A DNA stretch of 64,000 nt from Oleomonas cavernae (GTDB lineage: Bacteria; Pseudomonadota; Alphaproteobacteria; Zavarziniales; Zavarziniaceae). A program made the position numbers and the translations under genes. Below the pieces are notes generated by a model. That model did not search any database, was not told the origin of the DNA, and was given only the letters and a program-made list of their open reading frames with translations. The stretch is from contig NZ_QYUK01000011.1 in assembly GCF_003590945.1 (NCBI RefSeq), positions 2,322,001 through 2,386,000 on the forward strand, given 5' to 3'. Shown piece by piece: positions 47,562 through 58,411 of the stretch. Within the stretch, counting starts at the first letter, position 1. Each line of letters begins with the position of its first letter.

Positions 47562-50536
47562 TCACATCACGTTCAAGACGCCGGTATCGCGCCAATAGCC
47601 TTGGGCCGATTTCAGCGTCTGCAGGCGCAGGCTCACCTGGCCACGCCGGGAATTGCCATCCGCATCCTCGATCTCGGTGATGCGGAATTCTTCCCAGCGT
47701 TCCATGTGGTCGATGTCGACCTCGGCCCGCTCGATCGTCACCTTCAACGGCAGCGCCATGCCGGCGGTGGCCGAGGGGTTGGTAAATTCGAGGTAGTAGA
47801 GCGGCGTCGCCGGCCAGCGTTCCAGGTCGAGCTGGCGGAAGCCGATGAAGATCGGGGCGTAGAAGTTCAGTACGAAGCTCTCGCCGCCGCCCTCGCCGGT
47901 CTTGGCGTTCAAGGTGGGATCGGCCAGGAAGACGTTGCGCCGCCTGATTTGGCCCGAAATCTCCATCTCGCCGAAGAAGCGCGCGGTCGATTTCATGGCG
48001 AGGCGCGAGGTGCGCATCAGGAAGGCCTCGAGATGGCCCTCGGCCAGGCCGCACAGCATGGCGCCCACGGCGGCCGCGGTCTTGGGGTCTTCGATGCGGG
48101 CATTGACGTCGCGGAACGGATACCAGGTGCCGACCCCGTACTGGTGCATGGGCACGATGCGGTCGGGCATCACCGGCAGCTTGGCCAGCATCACCTTCAT
48201 GATCGCCGGCAGGCGCGACGGCCGGCCCGACAGCAGCAGGATGTCGCAATCATAGGCGTGGATGATCTCGGCCAGATCCGCCAGGGTCTGGCCGATCACG
48301 CCCAGCGCCGTGGCCTCGATCGCGCTGAGATCGATCTCGACCGGTACGCTGGCGATATCGAAGCCGGTGGCGCCGTGCTCGTGCGCCTCGTCCGTGAAGA
48401 ACTCCAGCACCCGGCCCGAGGGCGGCAGGCTCTTGTCCCACAGGGCGTCCAGGCGCTTGACCTCGACCCCGGCCTGCGGCCCCGCCCCGCCCTGCTCGTA
48501 GGCATGGAGCAGGGACAACCCGGCCGGTTCCAGCACTTGCGTCACGAACTGCCGGCGCAGGTGGCGTTCCAACTCGGTCTCCGAGCCGCGGTTGCCCGAG
48601 AACAGCTTGCGCAGCATGGCCCGGGGATCGCCGATGCCCGCCGCGTTCAGGCTTTTGGAAATCGCCGGCAGGATGTGGCGTTCGACCACGGCCGCCAGGA
48701 TATCGTCGCCGGCCAGCTTGAAGCCTTCGCGGAAATTCTGTGTCGGGTTGATCGCCCGCTGCCCCTCCACCGTGTAGGTGGTCACGATCAGGTCGGTGGT
48801 GCCGCCGCCGATGTCGATCGAGGCGATGCGCAGGGCCGGCTCCGGCCCGAAGCCCTCGGCCGCGCGGAGCTTGCCTTTCAGGCCGAAGAAGGCGCCGTAG
48901 TCGCCACGGAATTTCTGGGTGATCTCGGTATAGAGATAGACGAGCTGGGTGCCCGAGGCCTCGTCGAGATTCAAGACCACGGCGGGCTCGCGCGGCAGCT
49001 TGCCGTCGACCGCGGCGAGACCCATCAAATCCCACACCAGCTTGACCGCACCCTCGGCCCGGCGGCGCATGATCCGCTGTTCGGCCACGGGCATGGCGGG
49101 CGGCATGGTCAGCACGATCCGGCGCAGGCGGCGCGGCACGTCGCCGTGACGGCGCGCCAGGCGGATTTCCGGCGCGTTGATCATGGCGATGGCCTGGAAC
49201 AGGATCTCGGTCAGCATCAGGCTGTAGATGCCGGAACGCGAGAACTTGGCGCGTACCGCCGGCTGGCCCTGGCCCCCGGCAGTTGCCGCAGCACTTCGCC
49301 GTCCTCGGTCATCAGGCCCATGACCGGGCCCGACACCGGCGGCTCGGTCGTCACACCGTCGGGGCCGACACCGTTGAAGCGCCAGCCTTGCGCCAGCGGC
49401 CGGGTATCCCACAGGTAACGCTTGGGGCTGGACAGGCCGGTCGCCCCCTCGTTGCCCAGGGCATCGCCGGCCAGGCGCATGGACTCGGGCCCGATGCGCA
49501 CGGGGCTGGGCCACCAGAAGGCGTTGGCCCGGCCGGAACGGCGCGAGACCGCGTCCTTGCCGAAACTGGCCCGGGCGAATTCCACCCGGCTTTCAAATGG
49601 CTTGCCGTAGGCCTGTTCGGGACGGGCGAGGTCACGCAGTTCCAGGACATAGGAATCGTTCAGGTCCATGCGGTCGTCGGCATGGGACTCCATCAGGATG
49701 CCGCAGGTGCGCGAATTGCCGATATCGAGCACCAGGTCGACCTCGACCGGCACATGGCGGCCGGCGTCGGACAGGGTGTCGATCAGGCGGATGCGCGGCA
49801 TGAACGCCGCTTCCTCGATCACCGCGAGGAAGGTCAGGTAGCGCGCCCAATGCTCGCAGGCATGGGGAAAGTCGTCTTCGCGCAAGGGCCGGCCGGGGCG
49901 CTGGGCCTGCTTGAATTCGCGGAAACTCTCGTCCAGCCACTGGTCGACCCAGGCCTCTTCCAGGAACCAGGCATTCTTGTCGTCGTCGGCGACCAGGGCG
50001 AATTCCTGCTCCTCGGTCGCATCGGTCGGGCTGGGCATGACATAGGGCCGCCCGGGCATGCGGTTGGCCAGGGCGGTGTCGAAGATCAAGGTGGCGCGGT
50101 GGGTGTAGCCTTCGCGGTCACGCTCGGGCAGTTCGACCACGCGCAGGCGCGCCCAGTTGCTGGGGCCGGTATCGTAGAGATCGTCGCCGTCGCCCGATTT
50201 GGCCTTCACCCGCAGATAGGGCAGCGGCACCCAGCGGCCCAGGAACGTCTCCAGGCCCTTCTGGCGATTGAGCTCGTAGATCGCCTCCTGGGGCGGGCGG
50301 GTGCCGGTCTTGGGATCGACCAGGCCGCCGTCTTCGCCCTCGTCGGGCACCAGGCAACGCAGGACCACCTGCTGGCGCCCGTCCTGGGACAGGGCGGCGC
50401 CGGCCACGGGTTCTTCCCAGAAGGCGCGGTTGATCTTGGGCAAGGCTTCGGCATCGAAGCCGAAGTCGAGGAACTGCAGGCCGCTGGACGGCACCAGGCT
50501 TACCAGCCGGCGGAACGTAGTCAGGCGTTTCAGCAT
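47562..50536 (-). CDS. srfB: SrfB-family Hsp70/actin-like ATPase (single-base frameshift)
   Basis: A 991-residue protein when restored. The N-terminal third is beta-rich (GLQFLDFGFDAEALPKINRA). Then come the phosphate-1 loop VLDIGNSRTCGILMES (about residue 270), the phosphate-2 loop IASIDIGGGTTDLIVTTY (about 572) and the adenosine motif ILLLSGRPSRLPAI (about 770), the hallmarks of the sugar kinase/Hsp70/actin fold. The break is in five C at 49273-49277; six joins RQLPGG to QGQPAVRAKF. ATG 50536 is chosen as the family start. It is separated from the SrfA-like gene by 203 bases with a REP element. Confidence 0.86.
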
Positions 50537-50628
50537 CGCATCAGAACCGTTGTCCGCCCTAAGGGCCGCATTTGTAACATGGAACCGCGGGCTGGCCATC
50601 CTTGGCGGGATGATGGCCCTTCCACCCC

Positions 50629-50722
50629 GTCATCCCCGCGAAGGCGGGGATCCACCGGCGGGGCGTACCCGGAACCATCCGACCAGGCTCGACCGTGGAT
50701 CCCGGCCTTCGCCGGGATGACG
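50629..50722. repeat. REP-like palindrome, family I, copy c
   Basis: About 94 bases, CGTCATCCCCGCGAAGGCGG to CGCCGGGATGACG, with a core unlike copies a, b and d (CACCGGCGGGGCGTACCCGG). It lies in the gap between the SrfA-like and srfB genes. Confidence 0.8.
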
Positions 50723-50739
50723 GCCAGGAGATTTCCGCA

Positions 50740-52088
<1,349 letters not shown>

Positions 52089-52097
52089 CACCCGGCC

Positions 52098-53306
52098 TTA
52101 CTTCGAGGGCGCGGGCGTCGCGGGGCTGGCGGCGCCACCGCCGGCCGCGCCACCCGGCGCGGGCGTGGCCCCGCCGGCGGGCGGCGTCGCGCCGGGGGTA
52201 GCGCCCGGGGCCTGGCCGGGCCGGTCGGGCGGCGGGTTCGCGGGCACGCAGCGGCCGGTCAGCTCGTTGAAGGCGATGTTCTTGGATTTCAGGAACTGGA
52301 TCAGGGCAGAACTGGCCAGGGCGTAGTTCACCCGCACCGCCTGGCTGGCCTCGACCCGCAGGAAGGTGTTCACCCCCACCACCCGGCCGCAGCGATCGAC
52401 CAGCGGCCCACCGGAATTGCCGGGCGAGATGCCAGCGGTATGCACCACCACCGGGACATTGCCCTCGAGATTCTGCAGCACCGAAACCTCGCCGCTGGTG
52501 ACCGCCAGCTCGGGGATGGCCGAGGCATCGCCCTGCTGCAGCAGGCGCTGAAAATTCTGGTCGCCCTCGATGATGATGCCGGGGAAGCCCGCGGCGACCA
52601 CATGGTCCAGCTTGGCGACCGTGGTGGTCAGCGACAGGGGCTGGATCGAGGCCGGGGCGCCGTCGACCTTCAGCACCGCGAAATCGACCTGGCCCGGCTG
52701 GGTCGCATTGGTGGTGGCGATCAGGGTCGCCTTCTTGGCCCCGCCCAGGGGCTTGGACGAGACATAGATCGAATCGGGGCTGACGCTGGCGATGACATGG
52801 CTGTTGGTGACGACGATGCCGGGCGCAACAAAGAAGCCCGAACCGATTTCGACATTGCCTTGCGACGGCCCCAGGACCAACACCGTGGCGCTGTCGATCA
52901 GGTCCATCAGCGTGCCTTCGAACGCCTGCCCGCCCGGCGGGGTGGGCACCGCCTCGGGCGGCGGGGCGGATGATTCGGGCAGCGGCGGCAGGCTGCCGAA
53001 CGGATTCTCCAGGGTGCAGACGTCGCTTTCCAGGACCTTCCTGGCCTCGGCGATGCGCTTTTCCAAGGCCTCGTTGTTGGCGCGCTGGAGGGCGATTTCC
53101 TCGCGCGTGCGGCCTTCGTCGATCAGGCTGGCGCGGCCTTCCATGCCGTCCAGCTTGTCGGCCAGCAGGGCCCAGCCCAGCCAGACACCCAGGGCCAGAA
53201 ACACCAGGGCCACGGCGACGCCGGCCGGCAGTAACCACCAGCGGGAGGCACGCGCCGGGGCCGGGGGCGCGGTTTCGGGGGTGGCGGGCGGCGTGGGTGT
53301 GGACAT
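52098..53306 (-). CDS. Membrane-anchored trypsin-like serine protease
   Basis: First gene of the srf run, 402 residues. A short Pro-rich cytoplasmic tail precedes one membrane helix (LLPAGVAVALVFLALGVWLG), a coiled coil (REEIALQRANNEALEKRIAE), and the trypsin fold. The triad is His in VVTNSHVIAS (about 170), Asp in QVDFAVLKV (about 207) and Ser in SPGNSGGPLVD (about 297). No PDZ domain is present; the C-terminus is a low-complexity Pro/Gly/Ala tail. The fold lies in the periplasm and should be active. It probably cleaves or gates an envelope component of the srf system. Confidence 0.9.
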   Translation of the reverse strand: MSTPTPPATPETAPPAPARASRWWLLPAGVAVALVFLALGVWLGWALLADKLDGMEGRASLIDEGRTREEIALQRANNEALEKRIAEARKVLESDVCTLENPFGSLPPLPESSAPPPEAVPTPPGGQAFEGTLMDLIDSATVLVLGPSQGNVEIGSGFFVAPGIVVTNSHVIASVSPDSIYVSSKPLGGAKKATLIATTNATQPGQVDFAVLKVDGAPASIQPLSLTTTVAKLDHVVAAGFPGIIIEGDQNFQRLLQQGDASAIPELAVTSGEVSVLQNLEGNVPVVVHTAGISPGNSGGPLVDRCGRVVGVNTFLRVEASQAVRVNYALASSALIQFLKSKNIAFNELTGRCVPANPPPDRPGQAPGATPGATPPAGGATPAPGGAAGGGAASPATPAPSK

Positions 53307-53551
53307 GAACGACGATCCCGGCTTGGCGGTTCAGGCGGCGCGAAGGTGGCCACCGGCCTCTTGCCGGATCCCCCTCGCATCGCCCCCCGACGCTGCTTCT
53401 ATACAAGCAAGCGTCGGCATGGACGCTAACAAACCGGCCCCGGCGTGCCAATGTCATGCGTCACGCCGGGACCGAACCGGGAAATCAATGGTCTGGGGGC
53501 CTGCGCAGTTCCGTGACCGCCGTCACGATTTGGCCAGACGGGCGGGCAGGA
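53307..53551. promoter_or_regulatory. Presumed promoter region of the srf run
   Basis: 245 bases without a gene. On the minus strand TATAGA (53403-53398) is preceded by TTGTTAG and TTGCTTG stretches and could be a -10 box about 92 bases before the protease start. No operator or riboswitch is obvious. The call rests mainly on position. Confidence 0.35.
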
Positions 53552-53854
53552 TCAGTTCCAGTGCCCTTCGATCCAGATCCAGCCGCGCGGCCGCGGATCC
53601 CAATGGCCGGGCTCCCAATGACGGCCCGGCTGATCGACCACCAGGATGCGGCCGGGGATCCAGGCCCAGTCGTGGTGCCGCCGGGCCCAGTGGCCGGGCT
53701 CCCAGATCTCGCGCTCGTGCACCTGCGGCACGACTTCGACGCGGGGCGGCGGCGGCGCCTCGTAGATGACGATGTCGCGCGCCTGGGCGGCGGTCGCGGC
53801 CCCGGCCGTCAGCAGGCCGAAGGCAAAGGCGAAAGCAAGTTTCTTCGACATCAT
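53552..53854 (-). CDS. Small secreted WXXGXW-repeat protein
   Basis: A 100-residue exported protein. The signal peptide (FAFAFGLLTAGAATAAQA) leads into a region with three repeats built on W-x-x-G-x-W: WEPGHWARRHHDWAWIPG, then HWEPGHWDPRPRG and WIEGHWN at the end. This is the BcpO-related WXXGXW family, of unknown function. ATG 53854 or the next codon is the start. It is on the same strand as the srf run but 245 bases from it. Confidence 0.8.
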   Translation of the reverse strand: MMSKKLAFAFAFGLLTAGAATAAQARDIVIYEAPPPPRVEVVPQVHEREIWEPGHWARRHHDWAWIPGRILVVDQPGRHWEPGHWDPRPRGWIWIEGHWN

Positions 53855-53928
53855 GACCGATTCCTGTGCCAGTGAATCAGCCCTCACGCAGATGAAACGT
53901 CCGCGCCGGGTTTTTCCGGCGCCCGTTT

Positions 53929-54171
53929 TCAGCCTTTGGAGGTCGAAGAGCCAGGCGCGAAATGCGCATCGAGCCGATCCAGAAGGGCCAACCCCGCAGC
54001 CTTGTCGCCACGGGCAGCCAAGGCCATGAACCTGGTCTCGACGTCGAACTCGGCGATGCCGCGGGTGCTCCATTCCTCTACGAGCTTGTTGAGGCTGAGC
54101 CCTCGCCGCTCCGCCATCGCCTTGAGGCGGGCGTGCTGGTCGTCGGGCAGGCGGATTGTCAGCGTCGCCAT
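53929..54171 (-). CDS. Ribbon-helix-helix protein, orphan antitoxin candidate
   Basis: An 80-residue protein with the RHH pattern MATLTIRLPDDQHARLKAMA followed by ERRGLSLNKLVEEWS, similar to FitA/HicB-type antitoxin DNA-binding domains. A C-terminal part of about 40 residues could bind a toxin. No PIN, RelE or HicA gene is next to it, so it is either an orphan antitoxin or a plain repressor. GGAG lies before ATG 54171; upstream in-frame ATGs at 54177 and 54183 are possible. Confidence 0.65.
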   Translation of the reverse strand: MATLTIRLPDDQHARLKAMAERRGLSLNKLVEEWSTRGIAEFDVETRFMALAARGDKAAGLALLDRLDAHFAPGSSTSKG

Positions 54172-54302
54172 CGTCATCTCCATTGCTCGATGATATCAAC
54201 GCGGGGCCCTGGCTGCCCTGATCAATTTTGTCCCCCTTTTCTTGGGCTTGTCACCTCCCGGCGCTATGATGGCCGGCAAAATCAAACCAGCGGGAGGCGA
54301 CG

Positions 54303-54668
54303 ATGGACACACAGGCAGTGGCGAAGGCCTTTACCGAGATGTGCGCCAAGGGTGAGTTCGACGAAGCCGGGGCCAAGTACTGGTCCGACGACGTGGTCAG
54401 CCGCGAGCCGATGCCGGGCGACATGGCCGAGGTCAAGGGCCGCCAGGCGGTCGAGGCCAAGGGCCAGTGGTGGTACGCCAACAACACCATCCACGAGGTT
54501 AAGGTCGAAGGGCCCTACGTTTTCGGCCACGAGTTCGCCGTGCGCTTCCTGATGGATTTCACGCCGAAGGACGGCCAGCGCATGAAGATGGACGAGTTGG
54601 GCGTCTATACCGTCAAGGACGGCAAGATCGTCGACGAGCGCTTCTTCTACGGCGGGCCGATATCCTAG
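54303..54668 (+). CDS. SnoaL-like domain protein
   Basis: A 121-residue protein with the cone-shaped NTF2/SnoaL fold pattern: AFTEMCAKGEFDEAGAKYWS, VKGRQAVEAKGQWWYANNT, HEFAVRFLMDFTPKDGQRM and LGVYTVKDGKIVDERFFYG. Such small proteins are isomerases, hydrolases or ligand binders; no catalytic pair can be assigned. GGGAGGCGACG precedes ATG 54303. Confidence 0.8.
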   Translation: MDTQAVAKAFTEMCAKGEFDEAGAKYWSDDVVSREPMPGDMAEVKGRQAVEAKGQWWYANNTIHEVKVEGPYVFGHEFAVRFLMDFTPKDGQRMKMDELGVYTVKDGKIVDERFFYGGPIS

Positions 54669-54726
54669 GCCGCTGAGACAAGGCGGGGCTTCGGCAGCCG
54701 GGCGCTTTGCCCGGCTGCCCGGCCGG

Positions 54727-55332
54727 TCAGCGCTTGTCGTCCAGGATCGCGTTCACCGCATTGATTTCGGCACGGGTCAAGGTCCGGTCGAAATCCAGGG
54801 CCAAGCGTCGCTCGGCCAAGCGAAGCGCCCGGCGCCGATCCACCGGGTCGACGAGGCTGAGTGCCCGTTGACGGGCGGCATCGTAGCTGGCGATGCGCCC
54901 GACGGTCGAATTCGGGGCTGCGTGCTCGAAGGCCGTAAGAGAGGCATGGGCGGCGTTGAGGGGACCCAACTCGCTGGCACTGGCATAGGTGCGGGCGGCG
55001 TCGGTCAGCGCCTTGCTACGCACGCGGGCGTCGGCGGTTTCCTTGGCACCGACCGCTTTGGCGCTGCCGCGACTGCTGTCGGCCACCGCGGCCTTGTCGT
55101 GGCCCAAGCCGCGGCCCCCGGCATCGGCCGCGGCACCGTGGCCCCCGCCGTGACCGCCGCCATGACCACCGCCGTTTCCGCCGCCGCCGTTTCCGCCACC
55201 GCCACCATTGCCGCCGCCCTTGGCATAGGCCGCGGTGAGGTCGAGCATCGCCGGCGCGAGCGCCAGGCTGGAAGCGCCAATCGCCAAGGCGAGCACGCGG
55301 GCGGCGAGCCCTTTAGCAAGATTGCGTTGCAT
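54727..55332 (-). CDS. Hypothetical secreted Gly/His-rich protein
   Basis: A 201-residue protein. The signal peptide (ARVLALAIGASSLALAPAML) precedes a glycine/asparagine/histidine stretch of about 35 residues (GGGNGGGHGGGHGGGHG) that may bind metal. The C-terminal 120 residues are helical (AARTYASASELGPLNAAHAS, LRLAERRLALDFDRTLTRAE). ATG 55332 is chosen because the signal peptide starts there. No family was recognised. Confidence 0.65.
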   Translation of the reverse strand: MQRNLAKGLAARVLALAIGASSLALAPAMLDLTAAYAKGGGNGGGGGNGGGGNGGGHGGGHGGGHGAAADAGGRGLGHDKAAVADSSRGSAKAVGAKETADARVRSKALTDAARTYASASELGPLNAAHASLTAFEHAAPNSTVGRIASYDAARQRALSLVDPVDRRRALRLAERRLALDFDRTLTRAEINAVNAILDDKR

Positions 55333-55449
55333 GGCCGCATTCTCCGGTTCTGATGGTAAATCGAGAAACACCGTGACGGCCATTGGGTTCCGGATCAAGC
55401 TCCGCTCGCACCCTTCCCACCCCTGCGCCGACCCTCTATGATCCGGCCC

Positions 55450-55941
55450 ATGTCATTTGAAGCTCCCCTGGATTGCGGCCAGGCCGTCGTTCTGCCCGAA
55501 TGGATCGACTACAACGGCCACATGAATGTCGCCTATTACGTGCTGGCGTTCGATCAAGCGCTGGACCGGGTCTTTGACCGCTTCGACTGCGGCAAGGATT
55601 ATGTCGCACGCTCGAATCACTCGTTCTTCGTGCTCGAGGCCCATGTCCGCTATCTGCAGGAAGTGACTCAGGGCGACCCCCTGGCCTTCACCTTCCAGCT
55701 GATCGACCACGACGCCAAGCGGCTGCACTATTTCGTCGAGATGCGGCACGCGGAACTGGGCTTCCTGGCCGCGACCTCGGAACAGGTCGCCCTGCATGTC
55801 GACCTGGAAGACCGCCGGTCCGCCGCCATGCCGCCGCAGCAACAGGCCCTGTTCGCGCAGATCGCCGAGGATCACGGCGCCCTGCCCCTGCCCGACGGCC
55901 TCGGCCGGAACATCCGCCTGCGCAAGCCTGCGGCGGCCTGA
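55450..55941 (+). CDS. Hotdog-fold thioesterase
   Basis: A 163-residue acyl-CoA thioesterase of the 4-hydroxybenzoyl-CoA type. The catalytic-region motif is WIDYNGHMNVAYYVLAFDQA, followed by SFFVLEAHVRYLQEVTQGDP and the strand KRLHYFVEMRHAELGFLAAT. It resembles betainyl-CoA thioesterases. No carnitine gene is nearby, so the substrate is open. ATG 55438 is an alternative start. The helicase gene follows after 12 bases. Confidence 0.83.
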   Translation: MSFEAPLDCGQAVVLPEWIDYNGHMNVAYYVLAFDQALDRVFDRFDCGKDYVARSNHSFFVLEAHVRYLQEVTQGDPLAFTFQLIDHDAKRLHYFVEMRHAELGFLAATSEQVALHVDLEDRRSAAMPPQQQALFAQIAEDHGALPLPDGLGRNIRLRKPAAA

Positions 55942-55953
55942 GCGTCAGCCGCC

Positions 55954-58293
55954 ATGAGCAATGATCCGTTCGATCCCGCCAACTGGGATGACACCGAGCC
56001 GTCGGCGGCGCCCGGCGCCCCGGCGCCGATCCTGGAGCCGTTCTATCTCGAGGGCCTGAACCCGCAGCAGCGCGCCGCGGTCGAGGCGACCGACGGCCCC
56101 GTGCTGGTGCTGGCCGGGGCGGGCACCGGCAAGACAAGGGTGCTGACCACGCGCATCGCCCACCTGCTCGGCACCGGCAAGTCCTGGCCGGGCCAGATCC
56201 TGTCGGTGACCTTCACCAACAAGGCGGCGCGCGAGATGCAGCACCGCATCGCGCAACTGATCGGCGGCGTGGCCGACGGCCTGTCCTGGCTGGGGACCTT
56301 CCATTCGATCGCCGCGCGCATCCTGCGCCGCCATGCCGAGCTGGTGGGCCTCAAACCCAATTTCACCATCCTGGACGCCGACGACCAGTTGCGCCTGCTC
56401 AAGCAGTTGATCAGTGCCGCGGGCCTGGACGAGAAGCGCAACCCGCCCCGTGCCCTGGCCGGCCTGATCGACCGCTGGAAGAACCGTGGCCTCACCCCCG
56501 ACAGGCTGAACCCGGAAGACAACCACAGCTTCGCCGACGGCCGGGGCAGGGAACTCTACACCGCCTACCAGGAACGCCTGGCGACCCTCAACGCCGCCGA
56601 TTTCGGCGACCTGCTGCTGCACAACATCACGATCTTCCAGCGCGAGCCCGAGATCCTGGCACAGTGGCAGCGGCGCTTCAAATACATCCTGGTCGACGAA
56701 TACCAGGACACCAACGTCGCCCAATACCTGTGGCTGCGCCTGCTGGCCCAGCGCTGGCGTAACGTCTGCTGTGTCGGCGATGACGATCAGTCGATATACG
56801 GCTGGCGTGGCGCCGAGGTGGGCAACATCCTGCGTTTCGAGAGTGACTTTCCCGGTGCCAAGGTGATCCGATTGGAGCGCAATTATCGCTCGACCGGGCA
56901 TATCCTGGGGGCGGCGTCCGGCCTGATCAAGGCCAACGAGGGGCGCCTGGGCAAGACCCTGTGGACCGAGGACGCGTTGGGCGAGAAGGTCCAGGTCACC
57001 GGCTATTGGGACGGCGAGGAAGAGGCGCGCGGCATCTCGGACGCGATCGAGGGCATGCGCGGCCATGGCCGCAAGCTGGCCGAGATGGCGATCCTGGTAC
57101 GCGCCGGCGCCCAGACCCGCGCCTTCGAGGAGCGCTTCGTCGCGGTCGGCCTGCCCTACCGGGTGATCGGCGGCCCACGCTTCTACGAGCGCCAGGAAAT
57201 CCGCGATGCCCTGGCCTATTTCCGCGTCACCGTGCAGCCCGACGACGACCTGGCCTTCGAGCGCATCGTCAATGTCCCCAAGCGCGGCCTGGGCGACGCT
57301 ACGATCCAGCAGTTGCACGTCCTGGCGCGCGGCCGGGGCATCTCGCTGCACCGGGCCGCCGGCCTGATCGTCGAGACCGACGAGATGAAGCCCCGGCCAC
57401 GCAGCGCCCTGCGCGACCTCATGACCGGCTTCGAGCGCTGGCGCGCCATCGGCGGCGACCTGCCGCATACCGAACTGGCGCAGACCATTCTGGACGAATC
57501 CGGCTACACCGCGATGTGGCAGGCCGACAAGTCGGCCGAAGCGCCGGGCCGGCTGGACAACCTCAAGGAATTGATCGATGCCCTGGCAGGCTTCGAGAAC
57601 CTGACCGCCTTCCTCGAGCATGTCGCGTTGGTCATGGAGATCGAGCGCGGCGACGGCACCCAGGACATGGTCACCCTGATGACCCTGCACGGCGCCAAGG
57701 GCCTGGAATTTCCCGTGGTCTTCCTGCCCGGCTGGGAGGAGGGCCTGTTCCCCAGCCAGCGCAGCATGGACGAGAACGGCCTGGCTGGCCTCGAAGAGGA
57801 GCGCCGCCTGGCCTATGTCGGCCTGACCCGGGCGCGGGAGAAGGCGATCGTCAGCCACGCCGCCAACCGCCGCCTCTACGGCCAGTGGCAGAGCGCCATC
57901 CCCTCGCGCTTCATCGACGAGCTGCCGGGCGACCATGCCCAGGTGGAGGCCCGGCCCGGCCTGTGGGGCGGCCTGTCCGAGCGCGGCGGTTTCACCCCGG
58001 CGATGAACGACAGCGACCTGTTCGGCTCACGCGGACTCAGCCCCGGGTTCCAGCGGGCGGCGCAGAACCGGGCCGCCGGCCCGGCCCCGCGCGTCGGCCC
58101 CCGCACCCTGGACCTGAACGCCGACTATGTGACGTCGAGCGATGCCGGCGGCGACTTCAAGGCGGGCGAACGGGTGTTCCACCAGAAGTTCGGCTATGGC
58201 CGCATCAGCCATATCGACGGTAACAAGCTGGACATCAATTTCGAGAAAGCGGGGACGAAGAAGGTGATCGCCAGCTTCGTCACCAAGGCGTGA
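55954..58293 (+). CDS. uvrD: ATP-dependent 3'-5' DNA helicase UvrD/PcrA
   Basis: A superfamily 1 helicase for excision and mismatch repair, 779 residues. All motifs are present in order: Walker A VLAGAGTGKTRVLTTRIAHL, VTFTNKAAREM, TFHSIAARILR, motif II VDEYQDTN, motif III GDDDQSIYGWRGAEV, LERNYRS, motif V TLHGAKGLEFPVVFLPGWEE, and motif VI VGLTRAREKA. The C-terminal Tudor-like domain of the PcrA type (KAGERVFHQKFGYGRISHID) is present. It probably shares a transcript with the thioesterase gene. Confidence 0.96.
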   Translation: MSNDPFDPANWDDTEPSAAPGAPAPILEPFYLEGLNPQQRAAVEATDGPVLVLAGAGTGKTRVLTTRIAHLLGTGKSWPGQILSVTFTNKAAREMQHRIAQLIGGVADGLSWLGTFHSIAARILRRHAELVGLKPNFTILDADDQLRLLKQLISAAGLDEKRNPPRALAGLIDRWKNRGLTPDRLNPEDNHSFADGRGRELYTAYQERLATLNAADFGDLLLHNITIFQREPEILAQWQRRFKYILVDEYQDTNVAQYLWLRLLAQRWRNVCCVGDDDQSIYGWRGAEVGNILRFESDFPGAKVIRLERNYRSTGHILGAASGLIKANEGRLGKTLWTEDALGEKVQVTGYWDGEEEARGISDAIEGMRGHGRKLAEMAILVRAGAQTRAFEERFVAVGLPYRVIGGPRFYERQEIRDALAYFRVTVQPDDDLAFERIVNVPKRGLGDATIQQLHVLARGRGISLHRAAGLIVETDEMKPRPRSALRDLMTGFERWRAIGGDLPHTELAQTILDESGYTAMWQADKSAEAPGRLDNLKELIDALAGFENLTAFLEHVALVMEIERGDGTQDMVTLMTLHGAKGLEFPVVFLPGWEEGLFPSQRSMDENGLAGLEEERRLAYVGLTRAREKAIVSHAANRRLYGQWQSAIPSRFIDELPGDHAQVEARPGLWGGLSERGGFTPAMNDSDLFGSRGLSPGFQRAAQNRAAGPAPRVGPRTLDLNADYVTSSDAGGDFKAGERVFHQKFGYGRISHIDGNKLDINFEKAGTKKVIASFVTKA

Positions 58294-58315
58294 GGATCAT
58301 GAGATCTCCATTCAG

Positions 58316-58395
58316 CGTCATCCCGGCGAAGGCCGGGATCCATTGCGACATCGCGCGCTGCCCCGGAATGGATCCCGGCCTTCGCCGGGATGACG
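58316..58395. repeat. REP-like palindrome, family I, copy d
   Basis: About 80 bases, CGTCATCCCGGCGAAGGCCG to CGCCGGGATGACG. Its core (CCATTGCGACATCGCGCGCT) is the reverse complement of that in copies a and b, so the element can lie in either orientation. It sits between uvrD and prmA. Confidence 0.85.
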
Positions 58396-58411
58396 ATTTT
58401 GGGGTGCCGGC

